In this document: positions 1 to 8,998 of the stretch, one piece after another | How positions within the stretch are numbered: position 1 is the stretch's first letter | Layout: every line of letters begins with the position of its first letter | DNA from: Brachionus koreanus | Lineage: Eukaryota; Rotifera; Eurotatoria; Ploima; Brachionidae | NCBI GenBank assembly: GCA_016987375.1 | Contig: PJRA01000263.1 | Span: forward strand, 5,477,737-5,510,280 | DNA length: 32,544 nt | Direction of reading: 5' to 3' | Made by a program: the position numbers and the translations under genes | The notes under the pieces: generated by a model | The model's input: the letters and a program-made list of their open reading frames with translations, nothing else | Database searches by the model: none | What the model was told of the DNA's origin: nothing

Positions 1-124
1 TTCAATGTATTCAAAATATCGTACTCTTACACATTTCATTTTATTCATATTGTTCATAGTTTTCATACTCTGAATAAATTTTAATTAATCATACAACATT
101 AGTAAAAAAAATACAGAATATCCA

Positions 125-230
125 GAACTCGGGATCCGGGGCGGAGCCCTGGGCTAGAGTTCGGGTTTATGGCATTAAACTGGTCAGTATCCGTGACAAC
201 GGGTACTTAGGTATTTGATTTCCCTTTTAC
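125..230. repeat. GC-rich island, imperfect palindrome, probable repeat fragment
   Basis: This block is much richer in G and C than everything around it. Its left half is an imperfect palindrome: GAACTC near 126 pairs with GAGTTC near 158, around a core of GGGGCGGAGCCC. It has no open frame and no clear A or B box. A base composition so unlike the neighbours suggests the end of a transposable element or a structured RNA element. I cannot name a family. Confidence 0.35.
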
Positions 231-432
231 AGCTTTGATTTAAAATAACAAAAATTTTTACAAAAAAGAATTAATTCGAGTCTGAAATTTTATAAATTTC
301 ATTTGTCTTTTTTATCAGTTAATAATTAAGATAAAATTTTACGGATAAAAGGTAAGAAATTAAAACTTAGAATACTTTGAAAATATTTATAATTTTTTTA
401 TCTATTTAGGAAGTTATTTTTATTATGAATAA

Positions 433-488
433 TATGAATAGTATGATTATTATGAATTATATGAATAGTATGATTGTTATAATTAAAT
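433..488 (+). repeat. Two-copy 28-bp tandem repeat
   Basis: The 15-mer ATGAATAGTATGATT occurs at 433 and again at 461, each followed by a similar (A/G)TTAT segment, giving a period of 28 bp. It is a minor AT-rich minisatellite with no visible coding or regulatory role. Confidence 0.6.
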
Positions 489-1756
489 GAAGTGAAGAAT
501 AAAGTAAATTTATGCATTGTTATTTAAAAAACATAATAATAAATGATTTTTTGTTTTATAAATCATTTATTTTTTAATATGAGTAAAACATTCATACACT
601 GTCATAAAAGCGACTGTCGTTAATAGCTCAATGATCATGTTCTAAATTTACATTTAGGAAAAAAGTTTCAAGTAAATTTTAATAGTCAAATTGACTACAA
701 AAGCATTATAATTACTCGGAGTAAATTTGAAATAGCAAATTGAATTCTATGTATCTATTTTATTTAATTCAACGCCAAAAGGCAATGTTAAATATAGTAA
801 AATATAATATCAAAAATCTAACATTAAAATTAATTAAAAATTAAATTCTCAGTAATTATGATTTAAATTAAATAAGCGTAAATTTAGTCGTATTTTATTT
901 CTAGGACATTTAGCTAAGTAACCCATTAACTTTCCCAATGCTATTTATTCCTTCCTCTATTTGATCCTTTTTTTTCTTGCTATTTCTATTTCATTTCTAT
1001 ATGCCATATCATGTAAATTCTTATTGATATTGACTACTAGTTTACAGACATACATTCATACGTTTCCATATTACGTCCTTCAGCTAGCGTCTCAAGAGAG
1101 TTTGTTTTCGACTTATTATTTAGCTCTAATTTTTTTCTTTCACCTTCTGACCTTATTTGTTCATTAAGCAGTCTAGTAGTCGCGTTTCTCATGAGCTTGT
1201 GTATTTGTCAAACATACATCAATGCTTTCAACTCAACTCATAAATTCAAAACACCTTTTGATTACTTTTTAGATTTTGAAAAGACTAAACTTTTCTTATC
1301 TTTTACTAATCTATAAATAAGTTTATGTACAAAAATTTTTATCTGTATCTCCTTAATTGTATTAAACATTTCTATAATCGCATGCGGGTTGAAAAGAAGG
1401 TTTTAGACCATTCTGAACTTCCCAAGGGTCACGACCCTTAAATTATTATTTAAATAAAAAATAAAAATCAATGCTTTCAAGAAATTGAGCGTTAAAATTT
1501 AATTGTTTAGCGCCAAAATATTAATCATCAATTTCGGATATTTTCCCTGTTTAACTCCTAATTATCAAAACCTATTTTACGTAATGTGGCTCGATCCAAA
1601 CACACTATAATTTTTTAGCTCAGATTTTCACACATTTGATTTTTGAATTAAAGTTTTAGTGAACAGAAATGTTTTCATCTGTAGCAGAACCTGATTACTA
1701 ATAGTCCAATTATTATCCATAGTTCTGCATAAAAAAAATTTCTGCACTAATTTGAA

Positions 1757-1790
1757 TGCTTAGTTTGAAAATATGCTTCTGTCATAAATT
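1757..1790 (+). repeat. Dispersed repeat copy A (inverted partner at 3787-3820)
   Basis: The segment around TTTGAAAATATGCTTCTG followed by an ATAAATTTTTT tail matches, in reverse complement, the segment at 3787-3820 with only a few differences. Weaker similarity continues upstream of both copies (CATAG and TTTCTGCA words). The two copies are about 2 kb apart and in opposite orientation, so this is probably a degenerate interspersed element or the ends of one. Confidence 0.5.
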
Positions 1791-1881
1791 TTTTTCTCAA
1801 TAAATACTTTAAAATATATTTTTAATAATGATTTTTAAACATGATCATTTCATTTGATCATAAACTTCAATCTGTCAAAAC

Positions 1882-2222
1882 TTGGGTTTGTGAAATTTGG
1901 TACAAAATAAAAAAATTAATGCTAAAAAACTTATAGCTATTTTTTCTGAAAGCTTTTAATTTGTTCTGTAAGTGCAACAAAAAACAACATACTAAGTTGC
2001 ATCAAAAGTCAAAATCTGCTAATGATGCTTCTGCAAAATGCACTTTAGACAAATTTAAATTATGATAAATTTGCTGAGTTTTACCAAATGGATGATAATA
2101 GTGCAACTTTAAATGTTGGACCATATTGCATTTACAGAACTTGCTTTTGACTCTTATAAGAAAAGTTATAAGAATTTTTAATATTTTGTTCTGTTCCATT
2201 GTACTAAATTTCACAAAACCTA
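1882..2222. repeat. Imperfect long inverted repeat (fold-back element)
   Basis: The left arm, from about 1882 to 2009, aligns with the reverse complement of the right arm, about 2092-2222. The outer part is the clearest: GTTTGTGAAATTT(G/A)GTAC is shared, near 1885-1903 and 2201-2219. Further in, both arms share TTCTGTAA(G/A)TGCAA and AAGTTGCA(C/T) words at the same spacing. The unpaired centre is about 80 bp. The arms are diverged, so this looks like an old fold-back element or two inverted copies of one repeat. The minus-strand open frame at 2002-2214 runs through the right arm and is not a convincing gene. Confidence 0.5.
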
Positions 2223-2226
2223 AAAC

Positions 2227-4206
2227 TTAGTCAAATGCATTGATTTTATTTTAATATAATTTTTTTTTAGTTGAAGTTTACGTTTGATCCGCATTTGGAT
2301 ATAACCACAAACCAGTATCGGGGTCTTATTGAGGTAAAGCGAAACCTAGAAGAGCATGATATTGATTTAACGCCATCTAAATTTTCTTCAGAACATCCGA
2401 GTATTGGATTTTCAATTTTTAGTTCATGGATTTGCGACCAAGTCAATTCTTTTTCTTTTTGCTCACAATTCTAGCAAGGAAAAAATTATAAGATGAAAAA
2501 AAATCGATGATAATTTACCAAATTAAATATTTTGTCCTTCCTGCGTACATTTTTCCATTGATCATCATAATATAAGAGTAATTTTTGTACTTTAAGGTCT
2601 TCTGGGTAAGAAACTTTAAATGAAAATCTGCTCTGATTGGAAATTAAACAGAATTTTCCGATTAAATTCCAATCCTTAAAAAGTAAAATTTTCGAGTTTA
2701 ATTTTATTTAGATATTTTAATGTTTTATTTAAAAAAAAAATTAAATTTCTCATTGATGATAAGGGTTAATAGGGCTTTTTATCAATTAAGAAAATCTTTT
2801 TTTTTTTTCCAAAATTCCGATTTGAAAAAATATCTAATAAATTTTAATTATTTAAATTCTAAATTAATTGATCGATTTACGAAAGTAACAGAAAGCTTGA
2901 TGCAATTAAGTTTTTCTAAAAAACTTTTTACACTTTTGCTATAAAAATGAATCTACAGAAAATAAAATTGTACTTTTATATTAAAAAAAATAAATGAATG
3001 GTGACACATAATAAATCAATTGGAAATAATAATAATAATAAGCAACGGCAAGCAGGCTTGCGAAGATGTTTTACTAGTAAAGCAGCTATGGTAGCTAGAT
3101 AAAGCGAAGACTAGATTCATTTTCAAAGACATAGTCGGTATTGGTGAAGATACATGATTAGGACAAAATATAAACAAAGTGTGAGAGAGTTACGACTAAG
3201 ACAAATTCAGAATAATTTAAATACGATTTATTCTATAAAAAATTAACTGCTATTGCTTTTTTTGATTGAGAGGATTAAGCAAAATATTTATTATTTTCAA
3301 TTTTTTTAATAAGAAAAACTATTTTTTGAATACAAAATATTTTGTTTATTTAATTCTTTAATAATAAAAAATTTCTGGGAAATTAAATAAAATTAAAGAA
3401 ATATTTATTTGATTTTTTTTGGAAGAAAATAAAAATAAAGAATAAAAATCTATGTACAATATCATATACAAATCGACCCATTTTCAGTAAATAATACAAT
3501 ATTTTAATTATTTGCTAATAAAAAAATTAATATTAGTCCACTCTTTACATATAATGTTGAGTCATAAAAAGATGGATTTTTGATTTTAGTATATTTTTAA
3601 TTCTGAGACGGTTAGACTATAAATGCCTAACTTTATTATTAACAATTAGAATGAATGCACTTTGAGAAAATTATTTTTCTTTGGTCAACCATAATTTAAA
3701 AAAGTTAAAAATTACGCAAAATTTTTGGCATATTTAAATTTATGATCAAATTAGAATCATCATGGCCAAAAATTATGATTTACTGACTAAAAAATTTATT
3801 GCAGAAGCATATTTTCAAAGTAAACAATCTTAAGCTTAAGCTTAAGCATAACTTTTTATGTCTGCAAGTTTCTACAAAAAATTCTGAATGCAGAAATATG
3901 CACAACATCTGACTATGGTTTAACATGTAATGCTACACATGAAAATATTTCTCTTTATTAAATTTTTAATAAATTAAAAAAATCCTTAATAATTTAAGAA
4001 AAAAAAAACTAAAAAAAGAATATATTAGTTTATAAAAAATTAATTTTTTTGAATCTTATTTCTTCCTTTACCATAATTTTCGAATTAAAGAATGCTGACA
4101 AGACATGTAAAGTTTTAACCATTGCATCTAAAAGAGATGGTTTTTTAACATCGAATGAATGGTTGCCTAATAAAGGCCATTGTATATAATGAAAAGTATT
4201 TTTTAT
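2227..4206. other. AT-rich intergenic DNA, no supported gene
   Basis: The frames at 2271-2474 and 2720-2944 have no recognisable domain. A 63-nt piece at 2271-2333 is bounded by a TTTTTTTTAG acceptor-like site and a GAG|GTAAAG donor-like site, but no partner exon was found. A short (AAT)n run lies near 3028-3042. The block at 3047-3210 is somewhat less AT-rich but is broken by stops in all frames. At 3829-3846 the hexamer CTTAAG is repeated three times. Confidence 0.5.
3787..3820 (-). repeat. Dispersed repeat copy B (inverted partner at 1757-1790)
   Basis: The reverse complement reads ACTTTGAAAATATGCTTCTG and then an ATAAATTTTTT tail, nearly the same as the plus strand at 1757-1790. Flanking similarity is patchy. 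Probably part of a degenerate repeat family. Confidence 0.5.
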
Positions 4207-4207
4207 A

Positions 4208-4392
4208 GTGTTGGATACCGTCAGTGGCGGTTACTAGACCGCCAAAAAATGCTGATGGCAAAAGTGTACAAAAAATTTAAATTTAATAAAAATTTCGAAT
4301 AAGAAAATTTAATAGATAATGCCCCTGCGGCCATCAAGATGGCCAACACCAAACTTGGCGGTCTAGTGGCCGCCTCCGACGGTACCCAATAC
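4208..4392. mobile_element. MITE with about 38-bp terminal inverted repeats and TA duplication
   Basis: The left end reads GTGTTGGATACCGTCAGTGG and continues to about 4245. The right end, in reverse complement, reads GTATTGGGTACCGTCGGAGG and continues to about 4355. Both then reach CTAGACCGCCAA, so the inverted repeats are about 38 bp with a handful of mismatches. A TA dinucleotide flanks both sides (4206-4207 and 4393-4394), as Tc1/mariner-type transposition would leave. An inner GGCCATCAAGATGGCC palindrome lies at 4329-4344. At 185 bp it cannot encode a transposase, so it is a non-autonomous element. The ends are GC-rich against an AT-rich background. Confidence 0.85.
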
Positions 4393-4394
4393 TA

Positions 4395-5253
4395 ATTTTT
4401 TAATGACTAGTGGTGAATGAATAATTAAATAAATAAATAAATAAATATTTTTGGCCAATTTACTGAATTCATTAATCTTTTTCTTTTTCATGAATGAAGT
4501 GCTTTTCTAAACTAGCATTTCCATATTGACAAAGAAAAGTGGTCCTTATTGAATTTAAAAAAAAAATCTGATTTATCAGTTCAATTTATTCATATCGAGA
4601 TCGATTGGAAAATCTTAAGCTTAAGTAAAATATGGATTTTTTTTGAATTTTTTAAAAATTTTTACAAAAATTTTATTGTGAACAAAGGACTTGTGAATTC
4701 AATTGAATAACAAAAATTACTTTGTTTGAGATTAATTCTTCTTTGAGGATTAACGAATTGCTCGATATGAACCAAATGAGTATTATATAAACATGAATTA
4801 TGTACAAAGTCATAATTTAGAATTTAAATTTAAAAAAAAAATGTTTAAAAAATAATAATTTTTTAAAATGGCATTGAAAATTGTTTTCAAGGTAAAAATT
4901 CCATAATTAATGCTGCCGCTTCTCTAGTTACCAATTCGGCCAACATCCTAGGTTTGGAAATATTACACTTTAATTTAATTCCTTTTTCATTATTAGCCAA
5001 AAAAGACAAACATAACATGTTTATGTTCAAGTCAAAAAAGATAAAACATGTTAATCGTATGGCATGTTCTAAATTGAATAAATTATATGGTTGTTAGGGG
5101 AAATTAATAAATTAATATAAATATATATATATATATATATATATGTATTTTTTTATAGTTGTAATTTCTGCATAGAGAGCTTAAATTTTCGTTTTTGACT
5201 GTGTGCGTGAGTTTATAAGTGTGTGTTTTCAGCTTAAAGAACTAGATTAAAAT
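4395..5253. other. Intergenic DNA upstream of the caspase gene
   Basis: Mostly AT-rich. A 43-codon minus-strand frame at 4887-5018 ends in an Ala/Glu/Leu-rich stretch (MLAELVTREAAALIMEF) that looks more protein-like than the surroundings, but it has no neighbours in frame and I do not recognise it. An (AT)12 run sits at 5121-5144. A good acceptor-like site, GTGTGTGTTTTCAG, ends at 5232, inside the likely leader of the caspase transcript. Confidence 0.5.
5121..5144. repeat. (AT)12 microsatellite
   Basis: Twelve perfect AT dinucleotides lie about 170 bp upstream of the caspase start codon, probably in or near its promoter. Such runs vary in length between individuals. Confidence 0.9.
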
Positions 5254-5277
5254 ATGGCGAATTTAGTCGTGTATTGA
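5254..5277 (+). promoter_or_regulatory. Seven-codon upstream ORF in the caspase leader
   Basis: An ATG at 5254 opens a frame of seven codons (MANLVVY) that stops at 5277, 40 nt before the caspase ATG. If the transcript starts upstream of 5254, this short frame could lower translation of the caspase. Whether it lies in the mRNA is unknown, because the transcription start and any leader splicing (acceptor-like site ending at 5232) are not fixed by the sequence. Confidence 0.35.
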
Positions 5278-5317
5278 TTTTGTATTTATTTAAATCAATT
5301 TCTAAAAGTTGAACAAA

Positions 5318-6956
5318 ATGCAAGACAACATTCAAGGTGAGAGAAAAAAAAATCAATCTATTTAATTTAATCTTAATCATTAATGAAATTTAATTAAGCA
5401 TTAAATGACAATTTTGGTCAATTTTTATCTAAAGAATACAGTCCACCTAAAGTTGTGGTTGAGCCTTGTCAAGTTGATTTTTTTTACGAAAAGTTCAAAC
5501 AAGTAAATTTTTTGAATGAAAAAATCTAGGAAAAATTTTCAAAATTTTTGTCAACAGTGCTATCCGATGTACAAAAATCCTCGGGGACAATGTCTCATCA
5601 TCAATATATATCAAATAGCAGGCATGCCACCAAGAAGATGGTCCGACCGAGATGCCGATGCACTTAAGCAATTGTTCGAACAACTACTATTCAATGTGCA
5701 CGTATACACAGATTCTACTCATGACCTAACTAGCAAAGTATATACTTTTAAAATATTAATTAAATTAATAAAGAATTTTTTTTTCTAATTTTATTTTTTG
5801 TCTGCAGAATTTTAAAGAAATAGTGAAAAACTTTGTTGAGATGAATGAGCACGAAGAGGCTCAATGCAGCGTAATTTGTCTAATGTCGCATGGAGAAGAA
5901 GGCTATTTGACGACTAAGGAAGGCAATAAAGTGCTGCTGGATGATATATTCACCATGTTTAACAATCTGAATTGTCCAAATCTTGCTGGAAAGCCCAAGC
6001 TATTTTTTATTCAGTCTTGCAGAGACGATCCCGTAAGCGGACCAGCCGAAGACCTCGGAATCCGATTGAGCTTTTGTCTCAAAGACGCAGATGAGGCAGA
6101 TGGATCGGAAGCGGCCCAAAGTGACAACAATAATCACTTTAGACCTCCGGTTCAGTCATTTCCAGCTTTAACAAGCTCAAATTCACAAGTTTTTTACCAC
6201 ATTCCCAGTTTGTGTGACATGCTAATCGGCTATCCGACCCAAAAAGGCTTCATTGCCTATCGAAAACCCGAAATAGGCAGCTGGTACATGAACGCGATAG
6301 TACAAATATTCAGCAAATATGCTCACAATACTGATCTTTGTGCCATGCTCAACATGGTAAACTCGCTAATCAGCAACGAAGTAACCAATACTGGCAAAAA
6401 ACAAATGTCCGAATATACAAGCAAATTGACCAAGCCGTATTTTTATTTTTTTCCCGGATTAGCATCGGATCCACTGGAAGAATGCAAAAATGAAATGTGG
6501 CAAAGTAAAAAACAAAAATTCGATTCGCTCAACTCGATAGATAATTTAATGAATAAAAGAAAAAAATTAGCTATTGAAAATTTTAATAGTGAATATTTGT
6601 TGTGTGATTCGTCAATGGGCAGACATGAAGTTGACCAGCGTGATTCAAATAACGAAAACGGTGTGGCGTACTTTGATCAAATAGTGGAGTTTTTGTCAAC
6701 TCGAACTGTCAGCTATTGGAAGCACATAGCTAGAGAAATGGACTTGAATGAAAATCAAATAAGTGCCATTGATCAAACATGTAATATAGCTGTCAAAGTT
6801 AAACTAGTTCTTGACACTTGGTTCAGACGCAGGGAAAACATCAATTCAAATAAAGATGATAATATTCTTAAGCTGGCCAAAATTCTGCAAAATTGTAAAT
6901 TAAACAAAATTAAAAATGAGTTAATTGAAAATTTTAATCGGTCCGACATCAGATAA
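5318..6956 (+). CDS. Caspase with a C-terminal death domain (four exons)
   Basis: A cysteine protease of the caspase family that cleaves after Asp, probably in apoptosis or related signalling. Exons are 5318-5336, 5435-5502, 5558-5737 and 5808-6956, all with GT-AG introns of 55-98 nt and continuous phase, giving 471 aa. The N-terminal part before the protease is only about 29 aa, with no CARD or DED. The large-subunit region (about 30-165) has the RGQCLIIN strand, S1 Arg55, the SHG catalytic His117 and QSCRDD with Cys160. The small-subunit region (about 225-305) has YRKPEIGSWY with S1 Arg241. The interdomain linker holds several Asp (DADEAD) that could be processing sites. Residues about 376-464 form a death domain (YWKHIAREMDLNENQIS), placed after the protease. 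A basic KRKK patch lies just before it. QACxG is altered to QSCRD, but the catalytic dyad and S1 pocket are present, so I expect activity. Confidence 0.93.
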
Positions 6957-7100
6957 AAAGACTATATGTGTGAAATTTAATGAAAGCCTTTTTTGTTAGA
7001 CTATAAATGTCTTGGTCTTAATTTTTTTTCCTCAATCAATTGTAAATATTTAATTTATATAATTAAAAAAAAAATCCTATCTTCTTTTTTTTTTTCAGAA

Positions 7101-7134
7101 AATAAATTTGTTGATAATTTTTTCAATTAATAAA
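7101..7134 (+). terminator. Poly(A) signals for the caspase gene
   Basis: AATAAA occurs at 7101-7106 and again at 7129-7134, 145-180 nt after the caspase stop codon. Either would end the transcript before the convergent ependymin-related gene, whose own signal lies in 7233-7243 on the other strand. Confidence 0.5.
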
Positions 7135-7282
7135 ATAATCAAAAATAGCTAATTTTAATCTCAGTTGAAAATAAAACAAAATATTTGATTTTGTTTTTTG
7201 AGCTAAAAAAAAAAACTTTGTTTAGTTTAATTTTTATTTTATTACTAATTTCTATTGTTAAATATTACACTTTTAAAAATAA

Positions 7283-7885
7283 TTATAGAGTTAAACATTC
7301 TTTTCGTGGAATGAAAACATTTGGATTGTCAATGCCTGGAACAATGTCGTAAAAGTTGGTATGAGTGTTGATGTTATCAGCTTTGGAAAAGTAGTGTGAG
7401 TAGACTGGTAAGCAAGCTTCATAGGTCCAGGCGCCCATATAATCTATTTTGTTTCCTTTTTCATCGGTAAACTCTTTTCCCCATGTTGTTATCAAAATGT
7501 TGGCGTTAGCGACTGCAGATGAACCAATATATGATTCACCATAGCTGGTAGCATTGGCTGGAATGCCAAAATCTCTCCATGGTCTAGTAACTGCTTGCTT
7601 TTTGCACTCTTTTGTTTTAAAGTTGTATCTGTATTCAATTTTTTGGCTATGCAAATAAAGAACATCATAATAATCATCTTGATCGCCTAATCTGTACTCT
7701 TCAATAATTCTTTCACGTTTGTACACAGAATCGTAGGTAATACGGGCCAAAATGGTGTCTTTTTGGAATGAATCGTATGAAAAGACTCTGGCTTCCCATT
7801 GAGGAGGAGATGTGCATGGTACTGGCAATTGACCGAAAGCTGAGGTTACAGCTAAAGCTAATGACAAGATGGTTAAGCAATTCAT
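7283..7885 (-). CDS. Secreted ependymin-related protein
   Basis: A small secreted glycoprotein of the ependymin-related family, lipid- or calcium-binding extracellular proteins common in aquatic invertebrates. The 200-aa product comes from one exon. Residues 1-18 are a signal peptide (MNCLTILSLALAVTSAFG). Family signatures are clear: PPQWEARVFSYD (27-38), YYDVLYL (72-78), the TRPWRDFGIPANAT block (100-113) and GESYIGSSA (116-124). Four mature Cys (24, 94, 158, 197) fit the conserved disulphides, and Asn111 is in an NAT glycosylation site. Length matches the family. It converges with the caspase gene, 326 bp apart. A poly(A) signal in reverse complement lies at 7238-7243. The physiological role is not shown by the sequence. 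Confidence 0.93.
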   Translation of the reverse strand: MNCLTILSLALAVTSAFGQLPVPCTSPPQWEARVFSYDSFQKDTILARITYDSVYKRERIIEEYRLGDQDDYYDVLYLHSQKIEYRYNFKTKECKKQAVTRPWRDFGIPANATSYGESYIGSSAVANANILITTWGKEFTDEKGNKIDYMGAWTYEACLPVYSHYFSKADNINTHTNFYDIVPGIDNPNVFIPRKECLTL

Positions 7886-7935
7886 TTTAAAATTTTTCTT
7901 AAGTTTTTGATTTGTTTTATCATTTAATAAAAAGC

Positions 7936-7944
7936 TTTTTTATA
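7936..7944 (-). promoter_or_regulatory. TATA box of the ependymin-related gene
   Basis: TATAAAAAA reads on the minus strand, 51-59 nt upstream of the ATG at 7885. A start site about 30 nt downstream would leave a leader of some 20-25 nt. A strong TATA box and a short leader suit a highly or tissue-specifically expressed secreted protein. Confidence 0.55.
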
Positions 7945-8809
7945 CTGAAGTGTACACTTTTATGAGAAAGAGCATCTTGGATTTCTAGTTAGTTTAATTA
8001 TATAACCATTATTGGAAAATAAAAAATTTGTCAAATCAGTTGAGTTCGATTAATGATAAAGCTATGGCATAATGAGATTAGATTGCATCACAGCGTATAT
8101 AGGATAGTTGATTTTTTAAAAAAAACATCCAAGGGAACCTGACATACTCAAAAGCAGAATAAGATTGCTTTTAGCTAGTCTAAATTTAGAAAATAAAAAA
8201 ATGATTTAAATCGTTATAATTTAAAAATTTTATTAAAAAATTTTTTATTTTTGTTTCTCTGATTTTTAAATTTTTTTGTCAATTACGTCAAATTAAAAAA
8301 AAAAAATCGAACTTAAACTTTATGAAAGATGCGAAAAATATTCAAGTCAAAGGGTCTAATGAAAATATAAAAAAATCTTAAAAGTTAAATTAATTTAAAT
8401 TTTTTTTAAATAAATTTAAAAATTTTTATTATTTCACAAATAATCAGCATTTTTAATACCTAAACGATTTTTAATTCAATTTAAAAAAAAAAGTTAAAAT
8501 TTTAACATTGTCTTGGAGAAATAAAATTTTGAAAAATAGCTTATAAATATTCATCTAAACTATTCATACTTATTATCTTTTTTTTTTACTTTTTTAAAAT
8601 TATCACAAGTAATAGGATAAGAAAAGCCAATAGAATCATTGAAGACGTTGCGATGAGGCTTCACTAAAACCTATTCATATATATGTCTAGAAACAAATGC
8701 AGCCTTTATAGTTAATTTTTTCTAAAGTTGTAAGCCTCTTCTATGGATTTCTATGACAAGTGTCTTATTGTTCTAGTATGACTACAAGAAGTAGAACTTG
8801 CTGCTACAC
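7945..8809. other. AT-rich intergenic DNA, nothing recognised
   Basis: Long runs of A and T, no open frame of note and no inverted repeat that I could find. The end of this stretch, from about 8620, is less AT-rich and may belong to the degraded LINE that is recognisable from 8810 onward. Confidence 0.5.
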
Positions 8810-8995
8810 CTAACATGTAGAATGTTTGAGTTCATCACCGTCATTGAAAAGTGTCAAACTGTAGCAACTTATTCTATCTAAACCAGCTTTGAGGCGAGCG
8901 GTTGACTTATTTTTTAACACATTTTTTGACAATGTATTCCAGTGCAGAACTTTTCTGATTGAGAATCCATAACCAGGTCTAACTTTTTTAATCCA
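8810..8995 (-). pseudogene. LINE reverse transcriptase relic (C-terminal end)
   Basis: An open stretch between stop codons reads RPGYGFSIRKVLHWNTLSKN and then ends with STARLKAGLDRI. This resembles the last segment of CR1/Jockey-like non-LTR retrotransposon polymerases, where an R-x-x-x-WN-x-L-P-x-x-V pattern is followed by a Ser- and Phe/Leu-containing FK-x-x-LD motif. The usual Pro after WNxL is Ser here. Stops bound it on both sides and no catalytic FADD box is nearby, so it is a dead 3' fragment. It could be chance, but the order and spacing match the LINE ends at 13473 and 31110. Confidence 0.45.
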
Positions 8996-8998
8996 TTA

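Larger units (their letters stand above)
1..1874. other. AT-rich intergenic DNA, no supported gene
   Basis: No open frame here looks like a protein. The frame at 961-1167 is a hydrophobic, low-complexity run of Phe, Leu and Ile with no motif and no splice context. The stretch holds a GC-rich island near 125-230, a two-copy 28-bp tandem repeat near 433-488, and one copy of a dispersed repeat near 1757-1790, each listed separately. Otherwise I see only AT-rich sequence. Confidence 0.6.

Noticed and set aside
961..1167. 68-codon hydrophobic frame
   Set aside because: Phe/Leu/Ile-rich and low-complexity, as expected of T-rich DNA read in frame. No start context or homology pattern.
2002..2214. 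70-codon minus-strand frame with C-x-C and His residues
   Set aside because: I considered a BED-type zinc finger from a hAT element, but the Cys/His spacing does not fit and the frame runs through one arm of the fold-back repeat.
2720..2944. 74-codon plus-strand frame
   Set aside because: Lys/Phe/Leu-rich with no motif; typical of chance frames in this composition.
3829..3846. Three CTTAAG hexamers as a CRISPR-like or regulatory array
   Set aside because: Contiguous six-base repeats without spacers, in eukaryotic DNA; simple slippage explains them. No CRISPR array exists in the window.
5495..5683. 62-codon minus-strand frame
   Set aside because: Antisense to the second and third caspase exons.
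5985..6045. Reading the caspase as an inactive pseudo-enzyme because QACxG is altered
   Set aside because: The catalytic Cys and His, the oxyanion Gly in SHG and all three S1 residues are present, so loss of activity is not supported.
7492..7677. 61-codon minus-strand frame
   Set aside because: It overlaps the ependymin-related gene in another frame and has no domain.
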